Shown: piece after piece, positions 43,600 through 55,770 of the stretch
Layout of the letters: every line of letters begins with the position of its first letter
How positions within the stretch are numbered: position 1 is the stretch's first letter
NCBI GenBank assembly: GCA_016748015.1
Contig: JAAOMT010000577.1
Coordinates: forward strand, 540,666-604,665
DNA length: 64,000 nucleotides
Source of the DNA: Geosiphon pyriformis
Lineage: Eukaryota; Glomeromycota; Glomeromycetes; Archaeosporales; Geosiphonaceae
Direction: 5' to 3'
The notes under the pieces: model-generated
The model's database searches: none
Told to the model about the DNA's origin: nothing
Seen by the model: only the letters and a program-made list of their open reading frames with translations
Program-made: the position numbers and the translations under genes

Positions 43600-44960
43600 C
43601 TTGGTTGCTTTTGTTATGTATACTGTGTCTTTATATACTCTTCGGTTTGTTCAATTTGATGTGTTTGGTTCAATAACTATAATTGGTTCCAGATCTCATG
43701 GTATCTTATTTGGTTGGACTAGTATTCTTTGTACTCCCAGTTATAGAATGTTATTGATAGATGATAATGCTATCTGGTGATATGGTTTTAGTCAATTACC
43801 ATGTGCTGCTTTGGCTAAAATTCTGTTGTTCTATCTTAATTTATAAGCTCCATTTTCAAGAATTTCTTCAATGTGAAATAGTCCATCCCATTTGGGGTCA
43901 AATTTTCCACTCCATTGTTTTTCTGCTTTAGTATGATGTAGAAGTACTTTGTCTTCAATCTTGAATTCAACTGGTTTGTCTGGTAGTTGGTTATCATGTC
44001 TCTCTTTTTGTTTCTCTTGTAACTTTTAAATGTTATTAGCTGCTCTTCATTGCTTGTTTTCTAGAGTTTCCATCAAGTCATATGTTCTTTTTAGCAATGT
44101 TTCCTGAAAATTGTCTTCAGTTATTGGTTCTGTTGGATAAGTGTTAACTTTTATCTCGACTGGTAATGTTGCTGTTCTATCATATACTAATTCAAATGGT
44201 GTTGTTTGTGTAGTGTCTTGCTTCATTGTCTGATAAGCAAATAGTACTAATAGTATAAATAAATCCCATTTGTTCTGGTTTTCTTGACTGATTTTGGCAA
44301 CTGCTTCACACAATGTTCTATTGAATCTTTCAACTAGTCTATTGGTTTGTGGATGGTATAGTGATAACAATGGTCTTTTAACTCCAAATTTTTGACTTAA
44401 TTCTGCCAGTGTTCTGTTCACAAAATGAGTTCCTTGATCTGATAATAGTTCTTTTGGACATCTGTGTTGACAGATCAAATCTTAATAGACAAATTCAGCA
44501 ACAAATTCTGCATCTGCTCTTTGAATGGCTTTTGCTTCTGGCTATTTAGTGAGATAATCCATAGCTACTGCAAAATATCTGTTGCCTCTGCTGGTAATTG
44601 TTAATAGTCCAACTAAGTCAATTCCAATGTGATCGAATGGTTGTCTCACTTTGATTGGTCTTAATGGTTCATTGGATCTTGTTTCTCCTCTTTTTTGACA
44701 AGCATCACAATTTTGAACATATTGAATAATGTCTGGATACATTGATGGCCAATAGTATCTTTTTCTGGTTCTTTCTATGGTTGCTTCTTTATAAAAATGT
44801 CTTGCTGTTAGGTCTGAGTGCATGTTGAATAATATTGTCTCTTTCTCTGGTTTTGTGATTACTCTGATTGGTTGATCTGAATTTCTTCTGTTTTTTCAGT
44901 AAAGTATATTTTGATGATTGATAGAATATTTTGATTGTTGTTTTATGTTGTTTTGTTCTT
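43600..44960 (-). pseudogene. pol: G2 integrase
   Basis: Zinc domain HSDLTARHFY...CDACQKRG with all ligands (44,695-44,823), D in HIGIDLVGLL (near 44,620), D in LLSDQGTHFVN (near 44,440), E in YHPQTNRLVERFNRTL (near 44,350), so the DDE set is complete. A GPY/F-like end, KFDPKWDGLFHIEEILENGAYKL, lies at about 43,850-43,920. Stops at Trp/Gln positions (44,540, 44,480) and frame changes before 44,823 make it inactive. The N-terminal text MNIQKYQ-stop-LQHY near 45,030 corresponds to the G1a start. Confidence 0.85.
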
Positions 44961-45064
44961 TTTTGAGATAATTTCTCCTTGAATAATTGAGTATTTATAT
45001 AATGTTGAAGTTATTGGTATTTTTGTATATTCATGTTTTGTTATATTTTTGGGTTAAAATGTTT

Positions 45065-46500
45065 TTAGATTTGTCTTATTTGCAACAATCTGTCAGCATT
45101 TCTATTGTCTTTTTCTTTTTTATAATGTATTGTATAATTAAATAATGAAAGTTCTATTTTCCATCTGGCATAACAATCATCTGCAAATTCTTGTTTCTGG
45201 ATTGAAGTCAATCCCTTGTGATCTATATATATTTCAAACTTTTGGTTCAAGTATTCTCTCCATTTCATAACTGCTTAATAGATTGCTAAATGTTCTAGTG
45301 CTGGTGTTACATAGTTTTTTTCGGCTGGACTTAAGCTTTTACTGGCGTAAGTTACTGGATGTTCTCTTTCATCTGGTCTTTTCTGTAATAGTACTGCTTC
45401 CAATGCTTAACTTGATACATCCGTAATAATGATGAATGGTTTGCTGTGGTCTAAATACATCAACACTAGAGCTTGAATAAGCTTTCTTCTCAATGTGTCG
45501 AATGCTTCTTGTTAAGCTTCAATCCATTCATACTTTACATTCTTGGTTTGTAGATGGTAAAGTGGCTGGACTAGTTTAGAAAAGTCCTTGATGAAATGGT
45601 AATAATAGCCTGCGAATCCCAAAAATGTCCTTAATTCTGGCAAGTTTGTTGGTACTGGAAAGTTTTTTACTATTGCAATCTTATTTGAATTCATTTTGAT
45701 ACCATCTTTGCTCATCATATGTCCCAAAAATTTGAGCTCAGTTTTGCCAAAGAAGTATTTGTTGGCATTTAGTTTCAATCCTGTTCATCTGAGTTTTTCA
45801 AATACTTGTTGGAGATAATGTAGATAGTCATTAAATGTCTTAGAAAATACATTTGTGTTGTCTAAGTATACAATTACTGATTTCTATAGTAATCCAGTAT
45901 AAACAATTTCCATGAGTCATTGGAATGTTGCTGGAGCATTCATCAAGCCAAATGACATGACTTCAAATTCGAAATTCTCTTCTCTTGTCGTAAATACAGT
46001 CTTTTCTTTGTCGGCTGGGTCCATGGCTACTTGCCAGTAATCACTATCTAAATCTAGTATTGAGAACCATTTATTTCTTCCAAAGGTGTCGAATAGTTCT
46101 TGAATTTTTGGAGTTGGGTAGCTGTCTTTTTTGGTTACTCCATTTAATTTCTGGTAATCTGCACAAAAGCAGATTTTTCTATTCTTCTTTCAAACTAGTA
46201 CTACTGGTAATAACCATGGACTCATTGATGGCTGAATTAGTCCATTGTCAAGCATCCAATTGATTTCTTAACAAATAATCTCATGACTAGCTGGTGGTAC
46301 TCTGTATGCTCTTTGCTTAATTGGCATTGCATCTCCAGTCTTGATCTGATGCTAAATAATATTGGTGTGGCCAAATTCATTTTTGCTTGCAAAGATGTCA
46401 TTGAAATTACTGAGTAACATTTTTAGTTGCATTTGTTGGAGTGGGTCTAGATTCCCTATGTTGATCTGTTTTAATTGTTCTGGTTGGAGTAGATAACATT
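45065..46500 (-). pseudogene. pol: G2 reverse transcriptase and RNase H
   Basis: RT motifs: LIQPSMSPWLLPVVLV, FCADYQKLNGVTKKDSYPTP, motif A FSILDLDSDYWQVAM, FEVMSFGLMNAPATFQ, catalytic box VIVYLDNTNV (second Asp now Asn). Then LKLNANKYFFGKTELKFLGH and TFLGFAGYYYHFIKDFSK. RNase H has FIIITDVSS-stop-ALEAVLL (Asp kept, Trp/Gln site stopped), ALEHLAIY, YIDHKGLTSIQKQEF and ends RLLQIRQI-stop at 45,065. At least eight stops. Confidence 0.88.
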
Positions 46501-46504
46501 CACT

Positions 46505-46756
46505 TCATCCATATATAGTCTGTAATGTAATGTCTATATATCCACAAAGCTGTAAAAAGTCTGGAATATGGTTTGGTGGTTGATTCTCAACTTCAGTGGT
46601 TAAATATTCAGTGATGATTCCTTTTGGTATTTTAATGACATTTTCTGTTGTGTTGTAGATGGGAATTTTGATATTTTTGGGGCTTTTGGCTGATATATAG
46701 AGATTTGTGAATCTAATTTCTTCTGATTCGCAAATGGTGGCTTCTGCTTCAAACAA
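46505..46756 (-). pseudogene. G2 region between dUTPase and RT
   Basis: An 83-residue open stretch, LFEAEATICESEEIRFTNLY...YNTTENVIKIPKGIITEYLTTE. It has the look of a small beta-rich domain (compare G1a's text after its dUTPase, LEIYTCSKPTATQQIFESNK). No known motif. It is separated from the dUTPase stretch by a single in-frame stop at 46,757-46,759 (G2 N-Q-A-stop). Confidence 0.6.
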
Positions 46757-46894
46757 CTAAGCTTGATTCTTTACTTTTCTTTTTATTGCTAACATATACT
46801 GGTCATATGGTGGAATAAAAATTAATTGATGGGTTAAGATAATTTCTCCTTTGTCAATAACCTCTTCCTCTGCCATATTAACTGATATGTCTAT

Positions 46895-47290
46895 TCTACC
46901 CATTGATTCAAATCCCTGTATCTCTCTAGTAGTAATCCCTAATTCTTCTCTGTTTTCCACTAACACTAATTGAGCTATTTTTACCAGAGGTAGGAATATT
47001 GCCTGTGCTATCTTTTTGTTTAGATCTATAGTATATGTTTTTTCTGAATTATTTTGTAGCATAGCAATAATATTTTCTACATATTCTGTGTCAATTATTC
47101 CTCCTCTGATGTTTATTCTTTTTTTTGCTAAACTACTCTTGGATGCTAATTGAACCATTGTTGTTGCTAGAATTTCCAGTGCTATTTTTAGATCAATGCA
47201 AGTGTGCAAATGTGATTCCAATTTGATGGAATCTTTCCTTGGATATCTCAGATCAAATTCTGTATCAGTATCATGCATGTGTTCAGGCAT
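46895..47290 (-). pseudogene. G2 dUTPase domain, motif 5 damaged
   Basis: Motifs in order: DTEFDLRYPRKD (1), KSSLAKKR (2), GGIIDTEYVENI with catalytic Asp and Tyr (3), NKKIAQAIFLP (4), REIQGFESMGRID (5). The phosphate-binding GFGSTG of motif 5 has become GFESMG, both changes explained by G-to-A/C-to-T. Upstream in the same frame is an Asn/Ser-rich acidic linker (47,315-47,539) with no fold. Confidence 0.88.
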
Positions 47291-47539
47291 AATACCTTCA
47301 TTATTATCACTGAACTATTTCAGTTCTTGCTTCTTGGTAAGATCAGAAAGAGTGATATATGTTTTAGAGTTTGAATTGGGGTCTGAATTGTTGTTATTTT
47401 TGTTGCTGTTTTGAGCTGAGCTAGAACCAGTGTTTTCATTGTTGTCATTGTCAGAGTTTGAATTGGAATTGAAAACTGATTCTGATTCTGATGCACAGTT
47501 ACTGATTGGCTCTTCTTTCTCTGGGATTGTGTAGATCAT

Positions 47540-48180
47540 GCATGGTAGTAAATTGTAAATGAAGTCACATTTATTACAATATTAGAAGTTACATGGGATT
47601 AAACAGTGGTCACATAATTGAGTGTTGATTTCTTTTAAGCATTGCTTCTGCTCTTTTCTAGTGGGTGCTAGACACTGGTAGTGTTCGTGAAATTTTTTTG
47701 GATTGTCCTCTATGTTGCCAAAGATGTCGAAAGTTTATACGTATTCAGGTTTAGGAAGAGACAAAAGGTTGTTTTTGATTTCTAGTAGTTCACTGGTTGT
47801 CACGCTTTCTGCTTTCACATATGTCAATCTCTATAGTTTATTTTTGTTGTAAGAATATCCTTCCAATTGTCGCAATGCTCGTTTCCAGACATCATCGATT
47901 AGTGTTCTTTGTTTACCCAGTTGTTGATTAGAATCGTATACTGACACATTTTATTGCACGTTCCTCTATGCCCAGGAATGTCATTCCACATTTCTTTGTT
48001 GGGCAAAATGGTTCCACATGTGAGACACAGTTGGTTGCTTCACTTTCTTTGTTGTTTCAGTCATCCAAAGCGTTTTATGACGCATGGGTGGCAATAAAAT
48101 TTTGTTGCCATGGAGTATTCCTTGTTATTGCCACAGCATGCACCCATTGACAACAATCTCTTGCCACAATTGACACACTC
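47540..48180 (-). pseudogene. G2 Cys-rich (CxxC) module
   Basis: Reading down from 48,180: ECVNCGKRLLSMGACCG, then FYCHPC, a TGA at a Trp position, CLTCGTILPNKEMW and GTCNKMCQY (to about 47,945). After a frameshift near 47,915 follow TLIDDVWKRALRQLEGY and, near 47,570-47,640, QLCDHCLIPCNF-stop-YCNKC. Cys spacing and the words LSMGAC, CLTCG.LP and CQY are shared with G1a, although the surrounding sequence is not. Function unknown. Confidence 0.75.
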
Positions 48181-48564
48181 TCATTTTGGTTGACAATAAT
48201 TGGATGGTGGTAATGAAGTGTAAGCATATGGACTATAAGTACTACTGGTGAAAGAGGTTTCTTTTTTTTTCCTTTTTTTTTTTCCCTTATCAGTTTCTTC
48301 CCACTTCCAGTTTGCTGGTTCATCTTGGTCATTATCAGTTTCCTAGTTTTGATTGGTATTCTAGGTAAGTTCTTTGATTTCCTTTCCTTTTCCCTTGTCA
48401 TTCCAAGAAAGTATTGGTGGTAGCTTATTGTAGTCTTTGTTGGCCCAAGAGACTTAGTACACTTCGCAGGTAGGTTTCTTTTTTTTTTCTTTGAATTTAA
48501 TAAGTGGAGCTAATGGCATAGTGATGGGTTTGAAATGGCTACATGTGGCTGGTACATGTGTATG

Positions 48565-49008
48565 TCATCTGTTCTGGCTAAGCTGAAGCTTTTGGGTGTT
48601 CCAGTCGAGTGTTGCATTAATTTTGAACAGCCAGTCATTACCTATTAGTGCTTGATATTGAGTGGCTTCCATGACTAATATCTTGATTGGTACAGTGATG
48701 CCATTGATTTCTATGGACAAGTTATCTATTTCATCAATTGGAGTTTTGGTAGTTTTATCAGCTGTAATTATCCTTGCACTAACAGCTCGATCAACTTGGC
48801 AATCTAATTGGTCTATGAGCTGTCTTGTGATGATACTGCCAGTTGATCCACTATCTAGGATCAGTTTGATGAACTGACCATCAATTTTGGCATCTATGTA
48901 CATCACCGTAATAGATTTTTCCTCGAGTGCAGCTCCACTGAACAAAAAAGTTTCTGTCAGTTCTTTGATTTCGAAAGGAAATATAGCTGCTAGAAACTCG
49001 TCTTCCAT
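48565..49008 (-). pseudogene. pol: G2 retropepsin-like protease
   Basis: A 147-residue open stretch with LILDSGSTGSIITRQL (active-site Asp-Ser-Gly) and ALIGNDWLFKINATLDW. Closely parallel to the G1a protease (YIDAKIDGQFIKLIL against YTEAEVEGKPICLIL). It ends at a TGA, but the same frame goes on as a Lys-rich linker (KFKEKKKKPTCEVY; DKGKKKRKKK near 48,270) up to the Cys-rich module. Confidence 0.87.
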
Positions 49009-49099
49009 AACAATGGCTGGTAGAATATTGGTAAGTAATTGCTTCTGTTTGGGTTCCCGAGTGTTGGATGAGACGTCTTTTGTGGTAACCAGAAGACTT

Positions 49100-51291
49100 A
49101 AATAGTTCTAGGAACTCGGGTTTTGAGTATACCCAGTTCCTGAACTCTGCTGTCATAATCTTGATGGCTGGTTGAATGAACTGGGGATCAGTTGGTGAAC
49201 AATCATCACCGATCTCCAGTTTTGGGTGATTCTTGATCTAGGGTTTTTTATTGTTATTTGAGCTGAGTTTGATGGTGGTGTTTGAACTGTGGGTGTCTGA
49301 TAAATTATTTGTGGCTGCAGTGGTTGATATATTATTGGTGGCTGTGATTAATAAACTGGAAGTTGATATATAGGTGGTTGATATATTGGCTGTTGTGTCA
49401 TTGGCAGATAAGTCAGTTAATAGGGTGCTGGTTTAGATTGGTAACTTAGAGTTGAGAACTGGTGATTAGGGTTTTGATATTGATTTCCTAATTGTTAGTT
49501 ATTATTATAAAATTAGCAGTCAGCTCTAATGTGGCTTTGTTTACTACAGTTATGGCAGACATGTATCTCTTGTTGCCACAGCTGATTTGGAGATGATAAT
49601 GAACATAACTGATTTTGGAAATGATTCATGTTTTTTGAATTATTGCATTATTGTGGTGGTTGATAAATTGCATGATTGTCAGTTAAGTATCCTTCCAATT
49701 TTTAATTAATTGAATTACTGAATTGTTTCAATTTGGAATTCAATTCAGATGATCCATTCATCACTAGGTTAACAGCTTAGGCATGGTTAGCTTTGAGTTC
49801 AACTACTTCAAAATCTCGGGTGTTGATAACTGCAGCTTAAAGATCTGTTGGATGCATTGGACATATGCGTTGGAGGATGCTCCTGTGCAGGCCTCTAATA
49901 AATTGGTTTAGAATTTGGGACACTGTAAAATAATCAGTCTGAATTGCTTGAATTTGGCACAGATTTTTATGGAAGCATCCTAAGTAAATAGTGACTGCTT
50001 CATTTTCCTTTTGTTTGATAGTGGTGAAAGTGTTTGCTAGCTAATTAATACTATTATTGTTACTGAAGTATTGTAGGAATGCAAGCTTGAATGTAGCAAA
50101 ATCTTGGGGTTTGTTAACCAAGCTTTAATACCATGAATTGGTGGTATCTTGGAGAAAGTAAGGAATGGCCTGCATAGCTCTGGCGTTATTCCAGCCATTG
50201 GCTATGATGGCTTTCTTCACATCATTTAGCCACATTTGGGCATCATCTTTTTCACTAGTGAATTTCTCAAGTTTTGCTATCAGAGCATAGGCCATTAGAT
50301 CAATATTTGGTTGTTGTAGTTGTTGTTGCTGCTCTTGAAGCGGCTGCTGTGGTTGTTGAGATGGTTGAAGTAGCTGCTGTTGCTGTTCATCAATTGGTGG
50401 AGCTGGATTAATCATGATTACTGAAGGTAAGTGTTGTTGATTATTGATGTCAGGATTGCAATCATTCTGATTGTGCTGTGTTTAGAAATTTGGAGTCTCA
50501 ATTTTTGGATTTTTCAAATTTGGATTTGGCTGAGTCTGAAAATTTGGGGTTTCAATGTTTGGGTTTTCTGAGATCAGTTTCTGGTAAGTAAATTCTTGAT
50601 CTTCAGATTCTTTTTCCTCTTCTTCTTGTTTTTTTTCTGAATCCATTACTTTCCAAGGACTCACGATTCCAAAATCTGGTTGCAGTAGTGGAGATCAAAG
50701 TCCTGATGGCGTTAAAGATTGTGACTTAAATCCTTTAAAATATGCACCATATAGTCCTAGAAAATCTTTTTTTCTCTGTTTACACTGAAATAGGAAGCAT
50801 TCAAATGTGGATGTTGTATTTGATGTGAATGTGCTTGTTGATGTGATGTTGATGGTGCTTCCAAGTGTATAGTGGTATGATGGATTTGTTGGTGATTCAA
50901 TTCTGTGTTTCTTCCAAGTAGGTGGTTGGATCTGTTGAGGTGTTACTGCTGGTGTTTGTAATTTTTCTTTGTCTTTATTGGCATAAGTGATTGGGTATCT
51001 TTGTTGTGTGTGATGTTCAATTTTTTTATTAATTTTAGTGATGATAGATGCGAAATTATAATTTGTTAGTAAGCTGGTGTTTTGGATTAATTCATGATAA
51101 AAAGTTTCTCTTGCTAATTCAATGTTTACTGGTGTTTTTAACAAATAGGCAATTTTTTTGTTAATGTAGAAATTAAAGACTGATTCTGCTAATATCTAAT
51201 TATAGTTCAATCCTAAGTGTTGACAGTAGTATTAAAATAAGAATTTTGTGAATCCTAAATGGTTTGCTCCTATACTTTCTGATTTTGCCAT
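49100..51291 (-). pseudogene. gag: G2 gag with CCHC knuckle and poly-Gln
   Basis: ATG at 51,289-51,291 (MAKSESIGANHLGFTKF), stops at Gln codons in the first 50 residues, then an open stretch 50,695-51,144 homologous to the G1a N-terminus. A polar linker follows, then a Gln-rich run (DEQQQQLLQPSQQPQQ, 50,290-50,410) and the gag core (KAIIANGWNNARAMQAIPYF...). The knuckle CHNCSKQSHIRADC at 49,516-49,557 has all ligands. A Gln/Pro/Tyr-rich tail leads to the protease. About ten stops, nearly all at Gln or Trp positions. Confidence 0.86.
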
Positions 51292-51320
51292 TGTTGATTT
51301 ATTTGTTGATGCTGGTTCTC

Positions 51321-51351
51321 TGTAAGATTATATCTTACAGGGAGCACCAAA
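51321..51351 (-). promoter_or_regulatory. G2 primer-binding site plus adjoining hairpin
   Basis: The PBS (minus strand TTTGGTGCTCCC) occupies about 51,340-51,351. Right behind it TGTAAGATTATATCTTACA (51,321-51,339) is a perfect 8-bp inverted repeat with a 3-base loop. The hairpin could present or mask the PBS in genomic RNA (inference). Confidence 0.7.
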
Positions 51352-52218
51352 TGTTACAGATGATTATTTGGGGTCTTAGATCAAATAACAAATCCGTAAT
51401 ATGGTGCTTGGTTGGTATTTTGGAGTTGATATCTGAAGGTTTTGTTGTGAAGTTCTTTGTATAATGAACAGAGAGTTAATTGATGAGTTTATTTGTAGCT
51501 TCCCGAAACTGCAGTTTTGTCAAATTTTTTTCTCAGTATGATGGCCAGTAATCCTTCTGGTAAGTTATTCTCAAATTTATGAGTGTTTCACCCTTGTTTC
51601 ATGGGTCTTTTACCAGTCACTATGACATCTGTATTTCAGTGTTTTAATTCTCAATTGATTAGTATACAACAATAAAATCAAAGAAAGAGAAGAAAATAAA
51701 ATAAAATAAAATAAAATAAAAAAATAAGCCAAGACAATGCACAAGTTAGTATTCCATTAATAGCCATGATTAAGAGCTATTGTTTCAGTGGGGTTAAGTA
51801 TCAATTATTATCAACATGAAGTGTTGATAGTAATGAGTGAATTGAGATAGTAAATAATTATTTATTGATATTTGTAATGTGGAAGGTTTCTAATTGATGG
51901 ATTCTGCTCTTTCTACTTCTAATGCTACCACTATATATACATAATTGATGTTCTATGAGATTGCTCACATTTCTGAACAATGTGCTATAATTTTTTGAGC
52001 AATACTTACATTGCTGAGTAATGTACTCTCATTTTCTAATATTGTTCCACATTGCTGAGCAATGTGCCATGTTTTCTGATATTGCTCCATATTGTTAAGC
52101 AATATGCCGTGATTTCTATCATTGCTCTACATTGTTGAGCAATGTGCTCATGTGCTACATATTATTCTTCTATTGGTCTACTATTTTTCTATATCTGTTT
52201 TTTTTTCTATGAATAACA
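51352..52218 (-). repeat. G2 5' LTR
   Basis: 867 bp, TGTTACAGATGATT to GAATAACA. It is followed by TCAC, the target duplication, and then by G1b gag. It contains the 40-bp palindrome array (about 51,955-52,150), for example CACATTGCTGAGCAATGTG. Against the 3' LTR pieces, differences are mostly but not only transitions. Confidence 0.92.
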
Positions 52219-53940
52219 TCACAATTGAAAACAGAAGATCTGAACAGTAAAACTCTTGCCACCTACTTCTAAGAACTTAACTTTAGCATTATTCAGTATT
52301 GTGAAAAAAAATACTCAGTACAATCTAGATATTCTATTGATTTTGAATCAGAAACAAAAATAAGCAACAGAGATAAACAAAAACTAAAGCAATATTTAAG
52401 CATTATCCCAACCACCCCAAAGACACCAAAAATAACTGCCAAACACTTGCAAACTTCAGAACAAAAAACCAGCACCAGACTTTTACTTTCAATTACATTC
52501 TTTTTAATTTTACTTGCTCAACCACAAACACCAAATTCATCACTTATCTGCTTCTTAAGACCAGAAAATTTTTAGTCACCCAAAAGTCCTACTTAACAAC
52601 AGAAACCCATATTAACCAGCACCAATATTATTGATTATTTACAAAAAGATGAAAGTAATCATTCAGAGAACTTGGAAAGTAAGAAAACTGAATCAAAACA
52701 AAAAAAAACTACAGAAAACAAAAAAAAATAGCAACTGCTTATATTGCAAAAATCCCAAAATTTACTAATAAAGATAATAATACCAGCCCTTAAGAATGAC
52801 TTAACAAAGTTCAGAAAACAGAAAATGCAAATGGTTGGAATACAGTAAAAATGCTCAAAGCAATCCCATATTTTCTTCAAAAAACTGCAGGAGAATGGTT
52901 TGAAAACTTAGAAAAACTATTTAAAAACTGGCAAGCATTTAAAGATGCTTTCTTATAACAATTCACTGACAACAACACCTCTATTAATTTTCATAATTGC
53001 TTTTACAATATCAAACAAAAAACATCTGAAACTGCTATAATCTATCTTGAGAAATTTAACAAACTTCTTTGACAAATTTAACAATTAGAAACCAATAAAT
53101 ACTATTCCAATGCCCAAATTTTGGATCAGTTCATAGCAGGATTAAAGAACAAATTAATCAAAAAAGTTCACTTACATGCTCCTGAAAACTTAGTGACAGC
53201 CATTAGACATGCAAAAAACTATGAAATGGCAATAGAAGAAGCAAATCATACAAAACTTGTAAATCTTGCTATTAGAAAAACCAGCTTAGCAGCTGAAAAA
53301 AAAATTGACCAACTTACAAAAAAGATTGAGAACTATTTCACCAATTAGCAACAACAGCAACAATCACAAAAATATTAGCCACCACAACAACAAAACCAAA
53401 CCAATTATTCATCATCATCAAACAATCAAAACCAAAGTTGTTATTATTGTGGGATTTCAGGACATTGGAAATGAAATTGCAGAAAGCTACAAAAAGACCA
53501 ACAAAACAGGAGTAATTAGTATTACTTTTTAATACAGCAATCTCATTATTAGTCTCCACTACCAGCCTACTATTCCTCAAAACCCCAACAGCAAACCAAT
53601 TACTATCAATCTGCTCTACAGTAACAATATTAACAACCTCTACCAATTCAACAGTATCAGTTACCTACACAATAATATTAAGTACCAGCTCGAAAATTGG
53701 TTCAACATAACCAATTCATATTTCAAAATCAATTTCAGAATAACAAACCCAAATAACCAGTTGGTTTTCTGGAATTCTGGTTAGCAAAAACCCAACTACT
53801 ATCACACTTAATCCAGTTATCTTACAATGCTTAAAGGATCGAATTTTCAACAAACTGCACTTTCTGAAGATAAAGTTGCAGCACCAAAATCAAACCCTTT
53901 CAACAATACTATTCTATCAGTTCAAATTGCCCAAATGCCA
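52219..53940 (+). pseudogene. gag: G1b gag, main part
   Basis: Continues the N-terminal piece: QLKTEDLNSKTLATYF-stop, then the gag core NANGWNTVKMLKAIPYFLQK (about 52,830 on), the open stretch 53,121-53,348 (MDQFIAGLKNKLIKKV) and a knuckle CYYCGISGHWK-stop-NC at 53,439-53,480 that keeps Trp where G1a has a stop. A Gln/Tyr-rich tail follows, with many Gln codons now TAA/TAG. Confidence 0.88.
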
Positions 53941-54480
53941 ATTTTTTAGATATATTTTTATTTGAATTTGAAGCAAATAAATCTCTATTTTTGCTTAGCA
54001 ATACAGCAGTCAATGAGCAAAAAGCAATTACTATTATGTATACAGAAGTTGAAATGGAAGACAAACCCATTCAATTAATTTTAGACAATGAATTAGCTGG
54101 AAGTATTATTATCTACCAACTAATAAAACAACTTTAACAAACTGTTAACAAACCAGCTCAAACTGTAATTGTTACAACTGATGGTATAAAAAAAACACCA
54201 GTAAAAAAGATAGACAACTTTCTATTTACTATTGATGAAATTACTATTTCAGTCAAAGTTTTAATCATAAACACACTTCAATATCAAGCTCTTGTCAAAA
54301 ATAATTGACTTCTTAAGACCAATGCAAATTTAGATTGAAAAATCCAGAAATTGAAAATTTCATACCAAAGACAATATATCAAAGTACCTGTTATTTGTGA
54401 TATTTTTAATAAAAAATCCGAAAAAGTCCTAGTATTCAAATTTGAAGAGAAAAAAAAACTACCAATTATTGAAAACTTTA
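53941..54480 (+). pseudogene. pol: G1b retropepsin-like protease remnant
   Basis: Text MYTEVEMEDKPIQLILDNEL then AGSIIIYQL: the DSGSTG of G1a has become DNELAG (Ser to Asn, Gly to Glu, Ser to Leu by G-to-A/C-to-T, plus Thr to Ala). The second block reads ALVKNN-stop-LLKTNANLD, where G1a has ALIGNDWL. Here the frame runs unbroken through the A-run (FEEKKKLPIIENFMALG) into the Cys-rich module, unlike G1a. Confidence 0.84.
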
Positions 54481-55290
54481 TGGCTCTTGGATTACCATCC
54501 AATTGGGCTGAGGAAACAGAACAAAAAATCTTTGAGGAAATCAGAAGATAGTATATAGTTATATATTTTATACCAGAACCATAAAAACAACCACCCTATA
54601 TTCTACTTAAATGCAAAAATTGCAACAAGAAACTTTCATCAATGAGAGCATGTATTTTTCCAGAAGAGAAATATAAAACTTATATTTATTACTACTGTAA
54701 AACATGTTATAGAAAATAATTTGAATACTCTAAACAAAGTGGAAAATAGGACAACACTCTATGTTTTACATATAAAGATATGCTACCAAAAGAATACAAC
54801 TGAATTGATGTTGCAATGAAAAGAGGAGTATGTAATCAAATCTGCCAATATGCTCTATTAATTTCGGAAAAAATCAGAAGAGGAACACTCTTTGATGCAG
54901 TATATAATAGTGCTCTCAACAAACTCTACTATTATTTTTATAATGCTAAAATGATCTTTGAACTAGCAATGGCTTTAATCAATAGAGCCACACAAGAGGA
55001 TGTCTACCAAATGAAAGAAACTGAATATATTGAATACATAATAGAATTAGCTAGATTCAACTATAAAGATAAAATAGAAACATACCACTAAATTGCAAGT
55101 TACACTTATTCAATACAAGAAGCTCAAATTCAATAATTAGAGCAAATGAATATTCAATTATGTGAAAAATACATCATGCTTTGTGATAACAAATAGTGTC
55201 TAGAATGCTATGCCTTTAGTATCCTCTTATCTAACAAAGATAACCAAAAGAAAATTGAGTTTAGAGAATCTAAGCCAGAAGAAAAAACTA
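54481..55290 (+). pseudogene. G1b Cys-rich module remnant
   Basis: CKNCNKKLSSMRACIF and YYYCKTCYRK-stop, then a TAG where G1a has TGA (both from Trp TGG). CFTYKDMLPKEYN follows (two Cys now Tyr), then VCNQICQYALLIS and the open stretch 54,816-55,091. Cys losses fit G-to-A (TGT to TAT). Confidence 0.8.
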
Positions 55291-55379
55291 CAACAACTTC
55301 AATCTATCTTACTAAAAATTAGTCTGCTATACAACTCAAATACTTTGATAACAATAGACAAGAAATAAAACCAGAAAAA

Positions 55380-55770
55380 GCCCATAAAATTAATGTAAAA
55401 TATGACCTAAGATATCTTGGCAAAGACACTTTGGTTTTCCAACCAAAATTCTTAACCAAAATCAACTTCAGAATTGTTTTTGAAATACTACCAAGAGCAA
55501 TGATACAAATTGCTTCCTGATCATCATTGGCAAGCAAAAAAATTAATGTTAGAGAAAGAATCATAAATGCAGGATACACTAAAAACATTATTATTATGTT
55601 ATAGAATAAAACAGACAAATTATTTAGAATTGAACATGCTGAAAAAATTGCTTAAACAATTTACTTACCTTTAATCAACATTTCGAGTTTATAATCAGTT
55701 AACAACAGAAAACAATTAGGAAAAACTAAAAGAGAAACTCAAAGTTTTGATTCAACTAGACAATTTACAG
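55380..55770 (+). pseudogene. G1b dUTPase remnant, catalytic Asp lost
   Basis: Motif 1 INVKYDLRYLGK, motif 2 SSLASKK, motif 3 RERIINAGYTKNI (catalytic Asp now Asn, Gly lost), motif 4 AEKIA-stop-TIYLP, motif 5 RETQSFDSTRQF (three Gly replaced). All motif changes fit G-to-A/C-to-T. After it, VNIALNTQNESHQI is nearly the same as in G1a. Confidence 0.86.

Larger units (their letters stand above)
32225..52218 (-). mobile_element. G2, Ty3/gypsy-type LTR retrotransposon, split by G1a
   Basis: Minus-strand element. 5' LTR 51,352-52,218; internal part 42,946-51,351; 3' LTR in two pieces (32,225-32,349 and 42,205-42,945) separated by G1a. Target duplication TCAC at 32,221-32,224 and 52,219-52,222. About 10.1 kb without G1a. 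Order: gag, retropepsin, Cys-rich module, dUTPase, RT, RNase H, integrase, ORF3. Stops and frameshifts occur throughout, and the RT box is YLDN, so it is inactive. Confidence 0.92.

Noticed and set aside
47315-47539. Asn/Ser/Asp-rich stretch as a separate G2 gene
   Set aside because: It is in frame with the dUTPase and between it and the Cys-rich module; best read as a disordered linker of the polyprotein.
51321-51339. tRNA gene fragment at the G2 PBS
   Set aside because: The hairpin has only an 8-bp stem and 3-base loop with no tRNA arms.
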